This document shows, piece after piece, positions 1 through 10,252 of a DNA stretch of 45,693 bases. The notes beneath the pieces were generated by a model, which was given only the letters and a program-made list of their open reading frames with translations, searched no databases and was not told the DNA's origin. Made by a program: the position numbers and the translations under genes. This DNA comes from a virus: positions 1-45,693 of the IMG/VR virus record IMGVR_UViG_3300046170_000199. One strand, given 5' to 3'. Position 1 is the stretch's first letter. Each line of letters begins with the position of its first letter.

Positions 1-2284
1 TAGTAGAAGTAACTCTTAGAACTGCACCATTGTCAGCAGAATCAAATCCTGTCAATGTTAATGTTTGACCCGAACCTGAAGATTGTGGTGAACCACCAAA
101 GTCTTCTATGTTTAGAAGGTCTCCTTGTGCATAACCTGTTGCAGCTTCTATAACTGCAATTGTAAAGTTATCAGTATTCTTTGCACCGAATACACCATTT
201 GAACCAGTTGATAACTGGACTTCGTTAGATGCAACAGTTACAACTTCTTGTCTTCTTACTTGAATAGACTCTGCAGTATGTGATGATATCCAATCTCTCG
301 GCCATGATGATATTGCAGCAGTTTGGTCTTGGTCAAAGATTCTGACTCTTCGTCTTGTTGCATTTCCACTAAATGCAGTTGAACCATTACCTGTTAATGT
401 TAAACTTAAATCATCGGTAACTGATGCAACAACATTCTCATTACCTGCTTGGTCGACAATGATATCACCTTCTTTTAATTCAGACAAGTACTTAGTTCCA
501 AAACCAGTTACTCCAGTACCACCTGTAGTCATAGTTAAAGAACCTGTTAGTGTTTTGTCCGAATCTGCAACTAAGTCTGCAGTGAATATTTCTCTGTTTG
601 TGTTTTTTGCTGTTTGTGTAATTGACCTTGCACGGTCAACATTGTAAGACCTAACTGCAGTTACTGTTGTTGTACCTGAAGTTACACCTTCTGTTGTTAT
701 TGAATTCCCAATCACAAATGTTCCTACAACATCATGTACAAACAATTCAGCACCATCAGTGTGTGATACGATTGCAGTTGCACCACTACTAGAAACAACT
801 CTATCTCCAGTACTAAATGTTCCACTTAATGTACCACTAATTCTAGTGAACATTTTGATGTCAAACATATACAAGTTAAATACGGATGCATTTGTGTAAA
901 CATCACCTGAATCTGAACCACTGTCCAAATCAATGTTTCTTACTCTTGCAGTTCCAATTTGTAATGTTGTTGGTTTTGTACCTGCTGAAGATATAGATGT
1001 GTTCCATAATTCACATGGTGCAAATGGAGACATTGCATCGTCTCCTGCTTCATTACCAAATTCGGGTAATGAATGAATGTTCTTAACTTTTAATTTATTT
1101 CCTAATCTGATAGGTGTATTTGCATTATCTAAAGAAACTGTAGTTCTTGCCTTTGAGAAAGGAATTGTTGTAGTTCCAACTTTATCAATCTCATAACCTT
1201 TAACATATGCTTTGCCTGGCGATACTTGCATTACAAATTGACTTTCATCTCCACCTTGGGAAGATGCATAAAAACCTCTATTAGTACTATCGTCTAAATG
1301 TTCTCTTAAACTATGTGTAAATTGGTTTACAACAAAATCACCATTTGCATCGAATGTTCTTCTAGCAAGTGTGTTTTCTATTTCATTGTACATTGGTCTA
1401 TTGACTTCTAATTCAATAATACCATTGTTAACTCTCATTGTTTCAACAAAGTCTGAGTCATCAGTAGTAGTAAGTGCATACTTACTTAATGTTAATGCAA
1501 TTGATAATCTATCACCACCTGGCGCATTCTCATTAGTAGTTCCTGTTGCATTATCATTTAATGAATCATCTGTTGCTGAATTGATTGCAGATTCAACAAT
1601 AGTTAAACCAACTCTATATGAAGGTCTCCCACTATACTTTTCTAGTATTAACTCTTGTGCAGGAACTTTAATAAAGAATCCTCTTATGAATACAACACCT
1701 TCTGATATATTTGCAATAGATGCTAGTCCATTAACACTATTGATTGTTGTTTCTGTTCCAACTGTAAACTCATTATAGTTAGTTGTATTAAGTGCAACAA
1801 CACCATCTCCATCTACAGTTACTTCCTGCAACTCTTCTGCAGAACTGAATGTGAATGAGTTTGATGTGTCTGTTCCTTGTGATTGGTATTTAACAAATAG
1901 TGTTAAAGAATCGTCTGTAGTTTCTGCAGATGAAGTTATAACCTTTGCAACAACTCCTGTTGTTTTACCTTTAAGAAATTTTCCGTGGAATGATTGTCTA
2001 TAAGTTTCTGCATTTGTATCACCTAGTGAATTTGGATTTGCAGAGTCAACTTTAACATAGTATAATTCCATGTTAATATCAGTCTGAGCTCCTTGAACAA
2101 TAGAACCCTCTTTAAACATATGACCACCAAATCTTTCAATCTGATTTTGTAATATAGATTGTGATTGGATTAATTCTCTAGATTGTAGAGCCCTACCTGC
2201 ACGGTATAATACCTTGTGAAAATTTTTATCTTCACTGTAATCATCGTAATATGGGGATACATTTAAATCAGTTTTTTCAGCCAT
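1..2284 (-). CDS. Large virion structural protein (DUF4815-like, baseplate/fibre), 3' end beyond window
   Basis: The reading frame opens at the ATG at 2284 (preceded by AGGAAA) and stays open for 761 codons to the left edge, so the C-terminus is missing. The N-terminus, MAEKTDLNVSPYYDDYSEDK followed by a segment rich in R-E-L-I-Q-S-Q-S-I-L-Q-N-Q-I-E-R-F-G, matches what I know of the DUF4815 family of marine T4-like phage structural proteins. The rest is Ser/Thr/Gly-rich beta-type sequence, typical of tail or baseplate appendages. It follows the gp8-like gene, the place T4 uses for gp9/gp10. Coding is certain; the baseplate or fibre role is inferred from family and position. A weak late-type box (TATAAACA on the minus strand, 2297-2304) lies just upstream. 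Confidence 0.8.
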   Translation of the reverse strand, partial: MAEKTDLNVSPYYDDYSEDKNFHKVLYRAGRALQSRELIQSQSILQNQIERFGGHMFKEGSIVQGAQTDINMELYYVKVDSANPNSLGDTNAETYRQSFHGKFLKGKTTGVVAKVITSSAETTDDSLTLFVKYQSQGTDTSNSFTFSSAEELQEVTVDGDGVVALNTTNYNEFTVGTETTINSVNGLASIANISEGVVFIRGFFIKVPAQELILEKYSGRPSYRVGLTIVESAINSATDDSLNDNATGTTNENAPGGDRLSIALTLSKYALTTTDDSDFVETMRVNNGIIELEVNRPMYNEIENTLARRTFDANGDFVVNQFTHSLREHLDDSTNRGFYASSQGGDESQFVMQVSPGKAYVKGYEIDKVGTTTIPFSKARTTVSLDNANTPIRLGNKLKVKNIHSLPEFGNEAGDDAMSPFAPCELWNTSISSAGTKPTTLQIGTARVRNIDLDSGSDSGDVYTNASVFNLYMFDIKMFTRISGTLSGTFSTGDRVVSSSGATAIVSHTDGAELFVHDVVGTFVIGNSITTEGVTSGTTTVTAVRSYNVDRARSITQTAKNTNREIFTADLVADSDKTLTGSLTMTTGGTGVTGFGTKYLSELKEGDIIVDQAGNENVVASVTDDLSLTLTGNGSTAFSGNATRRRVRIFDQDQTAAISSWPRDWISSHTAESIQVRRQEVVTVASNEVQLSTGSNGVFGAKNTDNFTIAVIEAATGYAQGDLLNIEDFGGSPQSSGSGQTLTLTGFDSADNGAVLRVTST

Positions 2285-2316
2285 AGTTTCCTAACTTGTT
2301 TATAATATTGAATGTA

Positions 2317-2332
2317 GAGGGGTTGACCCCTC
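2317..2332 (-). other. Short GC hairpin between two structural genes
   Basis: GAGGGG and CCCCTC form a perfect 6-bp stem with a 4-base loop in the gap between the gp8-like stop (2337) and the next start (2284). There is no T-run after it on the minus strand, so it is not a classical terminator. It may stabilise or process the late mRNA. Confidence 0.45.
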
Positions 2333-2336
2333 ATGA

Positions 2337-3797
2337 TTACATTTCAATGATTAATTTAATATCTTCTATTTGGTCTGCAGCTCTTGTTACTGCACCTCTA
2401 TTCTCAACATACATCACTTGACCTGAATATTTTTCAACTTCAGGGAAAGAAGCATCGACTGCTGAGATAGTTCCTATTGTTGTATTACCAACATATACAG
2501 TGTTTGAACTAACAAAGTTTACATATCCACCCTCACTATTTGCTTGAGGAATATGAGATACGACATTACCAGTGATTGAGATAACTCTTGATACTGCAAC
2601 TCCATTTCCGTTTGAGTTTGCATTTAAAATAATGTCATCAACACTAAGACCACTAACACTTGAAAGTGTCATTTTATGGTATGCAGCTAATGTTGGAGAT
2701 GTTGATACAGTTGTTGTACCAGCATTGAATGGGTCTTGTAAAAGTCCGATTCTTCTGAAATCATTATCTGTTGGGAAATCACCTGAACCTTCACCGAACT
2801 CTAATCTAGAGTTAACGATTACATAGTTTCCACCAAGTTCTTGGATTGGGTCTGCACCGTGTCCGATTAGTGGTGATATAATAGGTTTTGCAACCCCACC
2901 ACTACCTGAACCAATACCTGATATATTTGCAATATCAATTGATGCACGTTTGTATCCAGTTCCTGCAGCAGTTATGTTTACATGTGAAATTGCACCTGAA
3001 GATACAACCACTGTACATACACCACTTGAACCATCTCCGTCTATTGCAACTGAAGTATATGTTCCATCGTTATAACTTGAACCACCTGCTGTTACTACTA
3101 CATGGTGAATTCCTCCGTCCACTGCAGAGTTCTCAACATCCCATTGTGATGTTCCGTCATCAGAAGCAGCAGTTCCTAATGCACCCGAAGTACCATCAAT
3201 TTCTGTTTGAGCACCAATTGTTTTAACTGGTATAAAGTCGTTTGTTACAAATTTGATTGTCTCTGAAGCAGAAACAGTATACATGTATTTCCATATATAA
3301 CCACGTCCTGTAGCTGCACCTGTATCTGAAGTCTCTACTAATGCAGTTGCAGAAGTTCCAGTTGGTTTAACTGTTGAGTTAACAACAACACCTGAAGAAT
3401 TTCTTCCTGTTCTGATACACTTGTATACATGATACTCGTCTGTTATAACAAAGAATCTTGAATCGTAAAGATTGTTTGATGATGTTGCAGGAGAAGTGTT
3501 ACTTGCACTATAGTCATGTGCATACTCATCGTACTTAGTACTTCCTGTTGAGTCCCAATCATATCTTGTCAACCCATGAGATACATCTGAAGAACCAACT
3601 TTCTTCAATGCTAACATATCAGAATATGAATCTATCTCTTCTCCAACTGCATTTGCAGGTGAAGGTGGGGATGTGTCATCTGCCCATGGATATGGACGAC
3701 CTATGAATATATATGATGAAGAGGCACTCTCTCCAAAATCTTCTTTGAATTGTTTAGCATTATGGATTCTAAACTTTTCGGTAATAATTGCTGCCAT
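2337..3797 (-). CDS. 8: Baseplate wedge protein, gp8-like
   Basis: This 486-residue protein starts MAAIITEKFRIHNAKQFKED. In marine T4-like phages that N-terminus marks the gp8-type (sometimes called VrlC-like) baseplate wedge protein. A Y-I-F-I-G-R-P-Y-P-W segment follows near residues 29-38, then long Gly/Ser-rich beta sequence with repeated G-x-G-Y/SS-Y elements. T4 gp8 is 334 residues, so this version is longer. It sits after the gp7-position gene, as in T4. A GTAGGAG Shine-Dalgarno precedes the ATG and a perfect late box lies at 3826-3833. The gp8 assignment rests on the N-terminus and gene order; a general structural protein is the fallback. Confidence 0.65.
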   Translation of the reverse strand: MAAIITEKFRIHNAKQFKEDFGESASSSYIFIGRPYPWADDTSPPSPANAVGEEIDSYSDMLALKKVGSSDVSHGLTRYDWDSTGSTKYDEYAHDYSASNTSPATSSNNLYDSRFFVITDEYHVYKCIRTGRNSSGVVVNSTVKPTGTSATALVETSDTGAATGRGYIWKYMYTVSASETIKFVTNDFIPVKTIGAQTEIDGTSGALGTAASDDGTSQWDVENSAVDGGIHHVVVTAGGSSYNDGTYTSVAIDGDGSSGVCTVVVSSGAISHVNITAAGTGYKRASIDIANISGIGSGSGGVAKPIISPLIGHGADPIQELGGNYVIVNSRLEFGEGSGDFPTDNDFRRIGLLQDPFNAGTTTVSTSPTLAAYHKMTLSSVSGLSVDDIILNANSNGNGVAVSRVISITGNVVSHIPQANSEGGYVNFVSSNTVYVGNTTIGTISAVDASFPEVEKYSGQVMYVENRGAVTRAADQIEDIKLIIEM

Positions 3798-3825
3798 TTT
3801 AATCTCCTACGATTATTTGTAATAC

Positions 3826-3833
3826 TATTTATA
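3826..3833 (-). promoter_or_regulatory. T4-type late promoter box TATAAATA
   Basis: TATAAATAGTATTA reads on the minus strand 28 bases before the gp8-like start. The same extended string recurs at 10245-10252 (minus) and 15597-15604 (plus). It matches the T4 late consensus used by the gp55/gp33 RNA polymerase system; gp33 is encoded in this window. Confidence 0.75.
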
Positions 3834-3836
3834 ACA

Positions 3837-6800
3837 CTATGCAGACTTTATATATGCACTAAATGTTATATTTGTTCTTTTTCTTGCATGAGAGTCAAAT
3901 TCACTCATGTAATGATTTGGGAAATAGGTGTCTAAGTCTGAAATTCGTAGCCCTTCGGGATTTGATTCTTCACTTAACACATTTCCAGTTCCATCTTCTA
4001 ATAATAAGTCATCTGCATCAGTCTCATCTTTAAGATAATATGATATGTCATAAACTCGTTGTCCTGTAATTGTATTTAGGGTTCTATAAGTCGAACCAAA
4101 AGGCACAAAAGATGAGATACCACTTTCTGATAATCCTTCTTGCATAAATGCAGTTGAATCTTCACTTATTATTCTATCCCCATCTTCGAAGTATATGCCA
4201 CCATCAATTTGTGTGTTTCTTTCTGAAACAAAATAACCCACATGGTGAACAGGAACACTTGCATCTTCTAAGTTAATTATATCCACTCCGTCTTCTGTAA
4301 TGATTCTCTCACCTTCAGTTCCTTGGAAGTAAACATTTTCAGTTAACCTAGGTTCAAACTTCAGATAGTTTGGAATATCTTCTAATTCTATCAATGAACC
4401 ATCTTCCATAAGTAGGGTCTCTTCACCTGCTTCCCATACTTGAAATATTTTACCTTTGTTTGATGGTCTTCTCTCCGTACTTCTAACTAGATATCCATTA
4501 TCTGCAGAATCTAATGAAAGAACTGTAGGTATGCCATCATGTGAATGCATTCCGACTTGTGTTGTTCCAAGAGCATGGGACTGAATGATATTGATATTGA
4601 AATGTCTGTTTCTATGAGATGAGTCTCCATATTCAGTATAAGGTTCTGTTATTGAACCACCTGTTCTTGGGTCTGTTCCTACATTTGGAACACCTGCATC
4701 TTTTAGTTCTGCAATTGTAACTGGGTCTATTTCAGAAGATAGTGTATAAATCTCTATCTCTCTCATAGAGTTTGTGAATGGAGTTGGAACACCTAACACA
4801 GCATTTGTTGGTATAATAACTGTTGGTCTAAATCTTACTTGGTCTTCTACAGTTGTATCAATTGTATTTTTGATTGCAACCTCACCAAAGAAGATGTGTC
4901 CTGCAGGGTGAAGTAAATCCTTAACGATACCTCTCCACTTGTTAATTGACTCTCCAACCTTGACAACATATGAGTGAGTCTGATAGAATTTACCATCTTG
5001 AACTCTTGAAGCACTCGCATCTATCGTTCCATAATCTCCAACCATCTGTTCTTCGATTATACCCTCACCGTTAAATAGTCCTTGTCCATCAAACTTATTA
5101 CTCTTCAATACTTTGAATGAATCAGTAGAGTTGAATGTAACAACTTCATTTTCAAAGAAATCTCCTTCTAAAGAAGTATATGTCAAGATGTGTCTATCAA
5201 TATCATACGAAACAACCTTTGCTGTAGACCCTGATAGCACTCCTGTAAATGTTAAATCTCGTGTAAGTGTTGCACTAGGTGTACTGATAACCATTGGGTG
5301 ATGTGATGATGTTGATACAACTCCGTTTGCATCAAACATATTACCTTGGTCTTGTATGTTGATAGAAGAGATACCACCAATAGTATCCGAGAATGCATAC
5401 ATCAATGCACCTGAACCACTTGTGATATTTACTTGTGTATTGTTTCTTTCTGTCTCTGAACTTCCACCTGTAATTAATTCTAAGTTTTGGAATGCACCAG
5501 TATCCGTTGGTAGTCTTTTAACTACTAGTCTTTTATTCTTTGTATCAATACTAGAAATAATACCAGTGGCATTTGAAGTTCCACCAGTTACACTCTCTCC
5601 AACTAAGAACCCTGATAGGTCATCGAAGTAAATGTATCCGCCTGGAAATACTTTAGGTATTGAAGTGTATTGACCACCTGAAGTAATTTTAATACTCTTA
5701 ATTTCACCTGTTGCAGTTTCATGATTGATAATACTACCATCTTCATACACTATGTTATTAAACTCGGTGTATATGTTTAGTACTTGACCTGCATTTAGAG
5801 CAGACACTAAAGTTACTCTGTCATTTTTAGATGTGAACTCTGTAGTTCTAGTCATCTCTAAACCATCTACAAACACTTGTATTGCACTGTCGTTAAAAAA
5901 TACTAAGTCTCCTTTATCGTCAACTACACTTGGCCCTCCAAATACTGTTTGTCCTGAAGTTGCAGTAAACTCCCATTCGGTAACTGCTGGTTTGTTTTGG
6001 TCTTTAGTTCCTTGTTCAAGTAGAATAGTGTCGTTGATTGAACCTATGATTGCTTCTCCACCGAAACCCTGTCCACCTTCAAATATTATTAAATCACCTG
6101 CAGAATAATCATCACCTGAATTTTCAATCAGGATTTCTGTAATTCCACCCTCATGTAAACCATTGACAACTGATAGACATTCTGTAGTGTCTGTATCTGC
6201 TTTACCACCAACAATGTTTATCTTATCGTTTAATGTATATAATGAACCGAAAGGTTTTGATTTTGTTTCATATAATAGTCCGTATCCATCTTCTAATAAG
6301 ATATCTCCATTGTCATTATGTGCAACATAGGTAGAAGACCCAACTGTAATATCAGATATAATACCATTGACTGTTGCAGTAAGTGCTGTTATTCCATCTC
6401 TATCTAAAATAGTAACACTAGAACCTTTAGTAAATTCTCCTACATGATTGTTTATTATTTCTAATGAGTATAATCCTGTTTCTGAATTATCAGTATACAC
6501 ATTTTCAATAATTGCTTGTGCAACAATGGTTTTACCATCAAGTGCATATTGTGTTATCTTATCATTTGCTTCGGGTATTCCTGAAGTCATTGATATTCTC
6601 ATTCTTCTTTGTTGAGAATAAGCCTGACTCACTTACATGAATCGTCTCATTGATTGGATATCTTATCTCGGCATCTTGTGCATACAAGAGTCTCATTAAG
6701 AATTGTAATGACTCACCAGTACCTTTCTTCTTATAAAGGTCTGTTATGTTTTTAATTGTTAGACGACTATTCTGTAAAGTTGCAAGGTCAATTGATGGCA

Positions 6801-7363
6801 TGAAGTCTTTTTGGAAATACTGTAAGAACTCCTCTGTTGTTTCATCAATATCTGAATAGTCCTAATAATCTGTTGTTTGCAAGTATAGAGTTCTCTTTAT
6901 AAGAACCAACTGTTCCTGTTTGATTAGAATCTCTTCCAGTTACGAGTTCTCCTTTTGAAAACCCATTGCCAGAAACTGATTTTAGGTAAAGTACATTACC
7001 GTTGATAACTTCTACCTTTGCAACTGATTTACTTTTTGAACCAACAACATACTCCCCAATAGTAAAGGGGTCTGCACTTGCATTTCTATTTGTTGCAGTC
7101 TGTTCAAAAATAATTTTTGATGTGTCTTTATCGGGAGATGGTGAGACGGTAGCAGTTTCTAAAAAAATAGAACCCGTACCGTCTTCGTTTGCGATACCAT
7201 CTAAATCGCCCTGTTCTGTTAAAGTTAATACTTCTGCTTCTAAGAATTCAAAATATGCTTTAAGAAATGATTCAAATGCAGGTGCTTCTGACTTCAAGTA
7301 CTCGGGAAGTAATGAAGGAAGTCTGTATGAGAGTCTCTCCTTTAAAGTATGATTCTTAGACAC
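3837..7363 (-). CDS. Large baseplate wedge/structural protein at the gp7 position, reading frame broken twice
   Basis: Three consecutive frames make one protein of about 1174 residues (T4 gp7 is 1032). Residues 1-167 run from the ATG at 7363 (MSKNHTLKERLSYRLPSLLP). Near 6862 the frame moves +1 into D-Y-S-D-I-D-E-T-T-E-E-F, and near 6621 it moves +1 again into Y-S-Q-Q-R-R-M-R-I. Each fusion restores a segment order I recognise from marine phage proteins: R-L-L-D-Y-S-D-I-D, then a conserved G-T-G-E-S-L-Q-F-L-M-R-L-L-Y segment, then a Q-R-R-M-R-I-S-M-T-S-G segment. The C-terminal part carries at least five copies of an L-L/M-E-D-G-type motif (near residues 355, 980, 1010, 1050 and 1120). It lies between gp6 and the gp8-like gene. 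Taken separately, the internal pieces lack convincing starts. Confidence 0.7.
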
Positions 7364-7375
7364 TAGTTATTATCC

Positions 7376-7864
7376 TTATGTTATTGCAGGTCTTGATGCT
7401 GTTAATCCTGAATCAGCGATTACAAACCACTTAGTTCCTGACCAAAAACAAATAACTGCTTCACCAAGAGTTGAAAGAACGATTTGGTTTGAACCAGTCG
7501 CACTTGTACCCCATGAAGTTACAGTTATATTTGCAACGTATGAAGATGCAGGTTCAGTTGAAGCATAAATTACTTTTAACTGACCAACGTCTGTTCCGTT
7601 GTCTAATGTGAAAGCGACATCTGCTGATGCACCTGAAAGGTCGATTGCAGTTGCAAAAGAACTTGCAAGGTTACTTGCAGTTGCAGTCAATGTTGTGATA
7701 TCGTCAACTGCTAAGTGAGTTGGGATGTTTTCAAACATTTGACCGATAGTCATTTTCTTGTTGACGGGTGTTCCGCCTGGGTTGTCTACAATATGTAGAA
7801 GGTCATCTGCACCGATATCAGAATCTGATACTTGTGTTAATGCACTTATTTTTTTATCTGCCAT
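7376..7864 (-). CDS. Small virion structural protein with KISALT N-terminus
   Basis: This 162-residue protein starts MADKKISALTQVSDSDIGAD. The K-I-S-A-L-T beginning is common in phage tail-fibre and appendage proteins, where it marks the virion-attachment end. The remainder is Ala/Thr/Ser-rich beta-type sequence with W-S-G-T-K-W-F-V near the C-terminus. A clear TAGGAG Shine-Dalgarno lies upstream. It sits between gp6 and the large gp7-position protein, so a minor baseplate or fibre component is likely. No catalytic motif is visible. The 84-base gap to gp6 (7865-7948) holds nothing I recognise beyond the ribosome binding site. Confidence 0.6.
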   Translation of the reverse strand: MADKKISALTQVSDSDIGADDLLHIVDNPGGTPVNKKMTIGQMFENIPTHLAVDDITTLTATASNLASSFATAIDLSGASADVAFTLDNGTDVGQLKVIYASTEPASSYVANITVTSWGTSATGSNQIVLSTLGEAVICFWSGTKWFVIADSGLTASRPAIT

Positions 7865-7948
7865 TTTAGTTTACTCCTATAAAAACCAAATTAATGGGAT
7901 GCTACTCTAAGCACTGAACCTACAGTCTTAGACCACTTTATCCATAAA

Positions 7949-9820
7949 TTAATATGTTGATGTAGATGTTGAAGAATATCCAACACCTGCACTACTTTCA
8001 CCACTTGCGATGGTGTCTACTTCTGCCTTAACCGAGATATCAGAACTAGAGATATCAATTAAGATTCCTCTTGTCGCAACAACATCGTTACTGCTCGGTA
8101 TTAAGGTAAAATCAATCGTACTATCTACATTCACTGTTGAAGTTATGTTGATGGCATTGACCGATAAAAGTCCTGTAGAATAATCTACTGTACCAGCAAA
8201 ATTATCCGTATAAATTCTTGTTGCACCTGATAGATAGAATCTTCTCAAGTTTCCTGACCCATCATCGTCAAAGTATTGAATGTTGGTTGCATCACCTTGG
8301 GCATAAAATCCAGTTGTCGATGTTATCCCACCATTTTCTTTGTTGTAACCAGTTGTTGGATTATATAATCCGTTACCAGTTGTTAATGAGTATCCTATTA
8401 GTTGTGCTGCCTTTATTGCTAAACTCTTTTTCAATCTTATGTTTGTTGTATTAGAAAGAATAGAACCTTCACAATCATCAATATTTTTAATTAGATTTGA
8501 ATGTCTGAATATAGAATCAAAGTTAGTTAAGTTATCTCTATCAAAATTATTAATTGTTAACTCTACCAATGTTTCTAACTCTCCTTGTGAAAGAGTTGTT
8601 GCTCTATCGTTATATTTAAATGTTGTTGAAATAAGAACCTTGACGATTTCTGCATCTACAATAACTGGTCTTACTGTCAACATATTTAGAGAGTTCAATT
8701 TACCTTTGATTGCAGTCTTCTCTGTATCTGATAAGTAATCAGAGTTTAATGGTTTGATAGCAAGAAATACTTTACCATATTCGGGTGGATTGTTGTCTTC
8801 ACCACCCCATACTGCAACTGCATCTGCATTCGGGTAATACTCACTGACTTTTGCTTTGTAGTCATTCAGTGTTACCAGTCTGTTTTGTGAAGTGTAAAAC
8901 TTTGTTGCTTTAAATTTGATTGACTCTATACTTTCTTTTTCTGCACCACCTGTAGAAACTGAAGTTGTCGTGATAGTAGAGTCGGTATATCCATTAATAG
9001 AACTTTCTAATACAAAGTCCCTTGAACCATCACAATGAATATCATCAACTATGATATAAGTAACAGTAATAACATCACCATCAAGTAATTGTTTACCTAA
9101 TACACCATCTCCAAAATAGATTTCAACAAATGCATCTTCATTCTCTTGCACATAATATGCTTTAGAAGTTGTAGTGATATTAGATACATCTGTTGAAAGT
9201 GTATAAGTGTCTGATGTTCCAGCAGAGTTTACAGAAACATTGAGTTGTGTTCTGTCAACTCTTTCATTTGATAATACAAATTTTGGATTTGGTACTTGTC
9301 CATCAAACACAAATTGGTCTGTTGCATATGTTCCTTGTATAATAGGAACACTAGAGTAAGTGTATGTTGTTCCATTTTGTGATGGATTTATTGTATTGGG
9401 AACTACGAACTCATATGTCAATCCATCAAATACTGTAGATAGTCTAGTTCCTCTTGTCATTGCCATTTCACTAACTGTCGGGTAAGTTCCATCTGCATTT
9501 CTAACATTTTTTATTGAAACATCAACAATAGCACTAGATGCCTTTTCGGATGCAGGGACAAATCCTAAATCCTTTGCACGAGATACTACATTCTTTCTCA
9601 TTTGTGCAGAGTCTAAAAATAACTCTGACCCTGCAATGTTTGTATTGATTGCACCAATATGTGATGAGTATGCAAGAAGGTCTACTAACACTGACATGGT
9701 TGAACCCTCAAAGTCATAATCCTTTAAATGGTCTTGTCCTTGTAGATAGGATTTAAGATTATCTGCTATGTTTTCGAAATCTAAATCAGTAATGTTTATT
9801 TGTGAACTCTTAATTGCCAT
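7949..9820 (-). CDS. 6: Baseplate wedge protein gp6 (J-like)
   Basis: At 623 residues it is close to T4 gp6 (660). Its N-terminus (M-A-I-K-S-S-Q-I-N-I-T-D-L-D-F) and the order of a Y-S-S-H-I-G-A-I-N-T-N segment (about residues 50-62), F-G-D-G-V-L-G-K (about 240) and Y-Y-P-N-A-D-A-V-A-V-W-G-G-E-D (about 332-346) are typical of the gp6/baseplate-J wedge family. gp6 dimers link neighbouring wedges around the hub. The start codon touches the gp25 stop (1-base overlap at 9820), implying translational coupling. gp25-gp6 adjacency is conserved in contractile tails. Confidence 0.9.
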   Translation of the reverse strand: MAIKSSQINITDLDFENIADNLKSYLQGQDHLKDYDFEGSTMSVLVDLLAYSSHIGAINTNIAGSELFLDSAQMRKNVVSRAKDLGFVPASEKASSAIVDVSIKNVRNADGTYPTVSEMAMTRGTRLSTVFDGLTYEFVVPNTINPSQNGTTYTYSSVPIIQGTYATDQFVFDGQVPNPKFVLSNERVDRTQLNVSVNSAGTSDTYTLSTDVSNITTTSKAYYVQENEDAFVEIYFGDGVLGKQLLDGDVITVTYIIVDDIHCDGSRDFVLESSINGYTDSTITTTSVSTGGAEKESIESIKFKATKFYTSQNRLVTLNDYKAKVSEYYPNADAVAVWGGEDNNPPEYGKVFLAIKPLNSDYLSDTEKTAIKGKLNSLNMLTVRPVIVDAEIVKVLISTTFKYNDRATTLSQGELETLVELTINNFDRDNLTNFDSIFRHSNLIKNIDDCEGSILSNTTNIRLKKSLAIKAAQLIGYSLTTGNGLYNPTTGYNKENGGITSTTGFYAQGDATNIQYFDDDGSGNLRRFYLSGATRIYTDNFAGTVDYSTGLLSVNAINITSTVNVDSTIDFTLIPSSNDVVATRGILIDISSSDISVKAEVDTIASGESSAGVGYSSTSTSTY

Positions 9821-10239
9821 TATCTTGCCCTTGTTATTTTGAAATCTACTTCTTGTTTTCTTTCTGTATTTTTAATAGTGTAAAAGACTTGCATGTTAAC
9901 TGCATTTGTATCGGTATCTCCGACTCTTACTTGTATGTTGGAGATTCTAGGTTCAAATGTTTCTAACATGTCTACTATTCTTTTTTCAACCTTTCTTATC
10001 TTTCTTGCAGTATTCAATTCAAATAGTAAATCTCTTATAGAACCACCAAACCCTGGCTTGAATGGTCTCTCATAATTGTTTGTTAATATGATATTCTTAA
10101 CTGACCTCTTAACTGCTTCGACATCACTTCTAGTTGTAACATCTCCAGTTATTGGATGTGCTTTGAAAAGTAAATCCAAGTCCCTATAATTGTTTTTGGT
10201 TGCAACTACCTTTGCATTGTTTACTACATCTATTGCCAT
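9820..10239 (-). CDS. 25: Baseplate wedge protein gp25
   Basis: A 139-residue gp25/GpW-family protein (T4 gp25 is 132). Visible features are D-L-D-L-L-F near residue 21, then E-R-P-F-K-P-G-F-G-G near 57-66 and L-F-E-L-N, the conserved central part of the family containing the E-R-P-F core. gp25 contacts sheath and gp6 in the wedge and is part of the conserved contractile-machine core. The late box TATAAATA ends only five bases before the ATG and no Shine-Dalgarno is seen, so the mRNA from that promoter would be leaderless; translation could also be coupled to the upstream gene, whose stop is at 10248. Confidence 0.92.
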   Translation of the reverse strand: MAIDVVNNAKVVATKNNYRDLDLLFKAHPITGDVTTRSDVEAVKRSVKNIILTNNYERPFKPGFGGSIRDLLFELNTARKIRKVEKRIVDMLETFEPRISNIQVRVGDTDTNAVNMQVFYTIKNTERKQEVDFKITRAR

Positions 10240-10244
10240 AATAC

Positions 10245-10252
10245 TATTTATA
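10245..10252 (-). promoter_or_regulatory. Late promoter box TATAAATA directly before gp25
   Basis: TATAAATAGTATT runs straight into the gp25 ATG, leaving five bases between box and start. T4-type late transcripts start roughly at this distance, so the RNA would begin at or beside the start codon. The box overlaps the 3' end of the preceding gene. Confidence 0.7.

Noticed and set aside
1371-1778. 135-codon open frame on the plus strand
   Set aside because: It lies antisense to the left-edge structural gene, has no ribosome site and low-complexity composition; a shadow frame.
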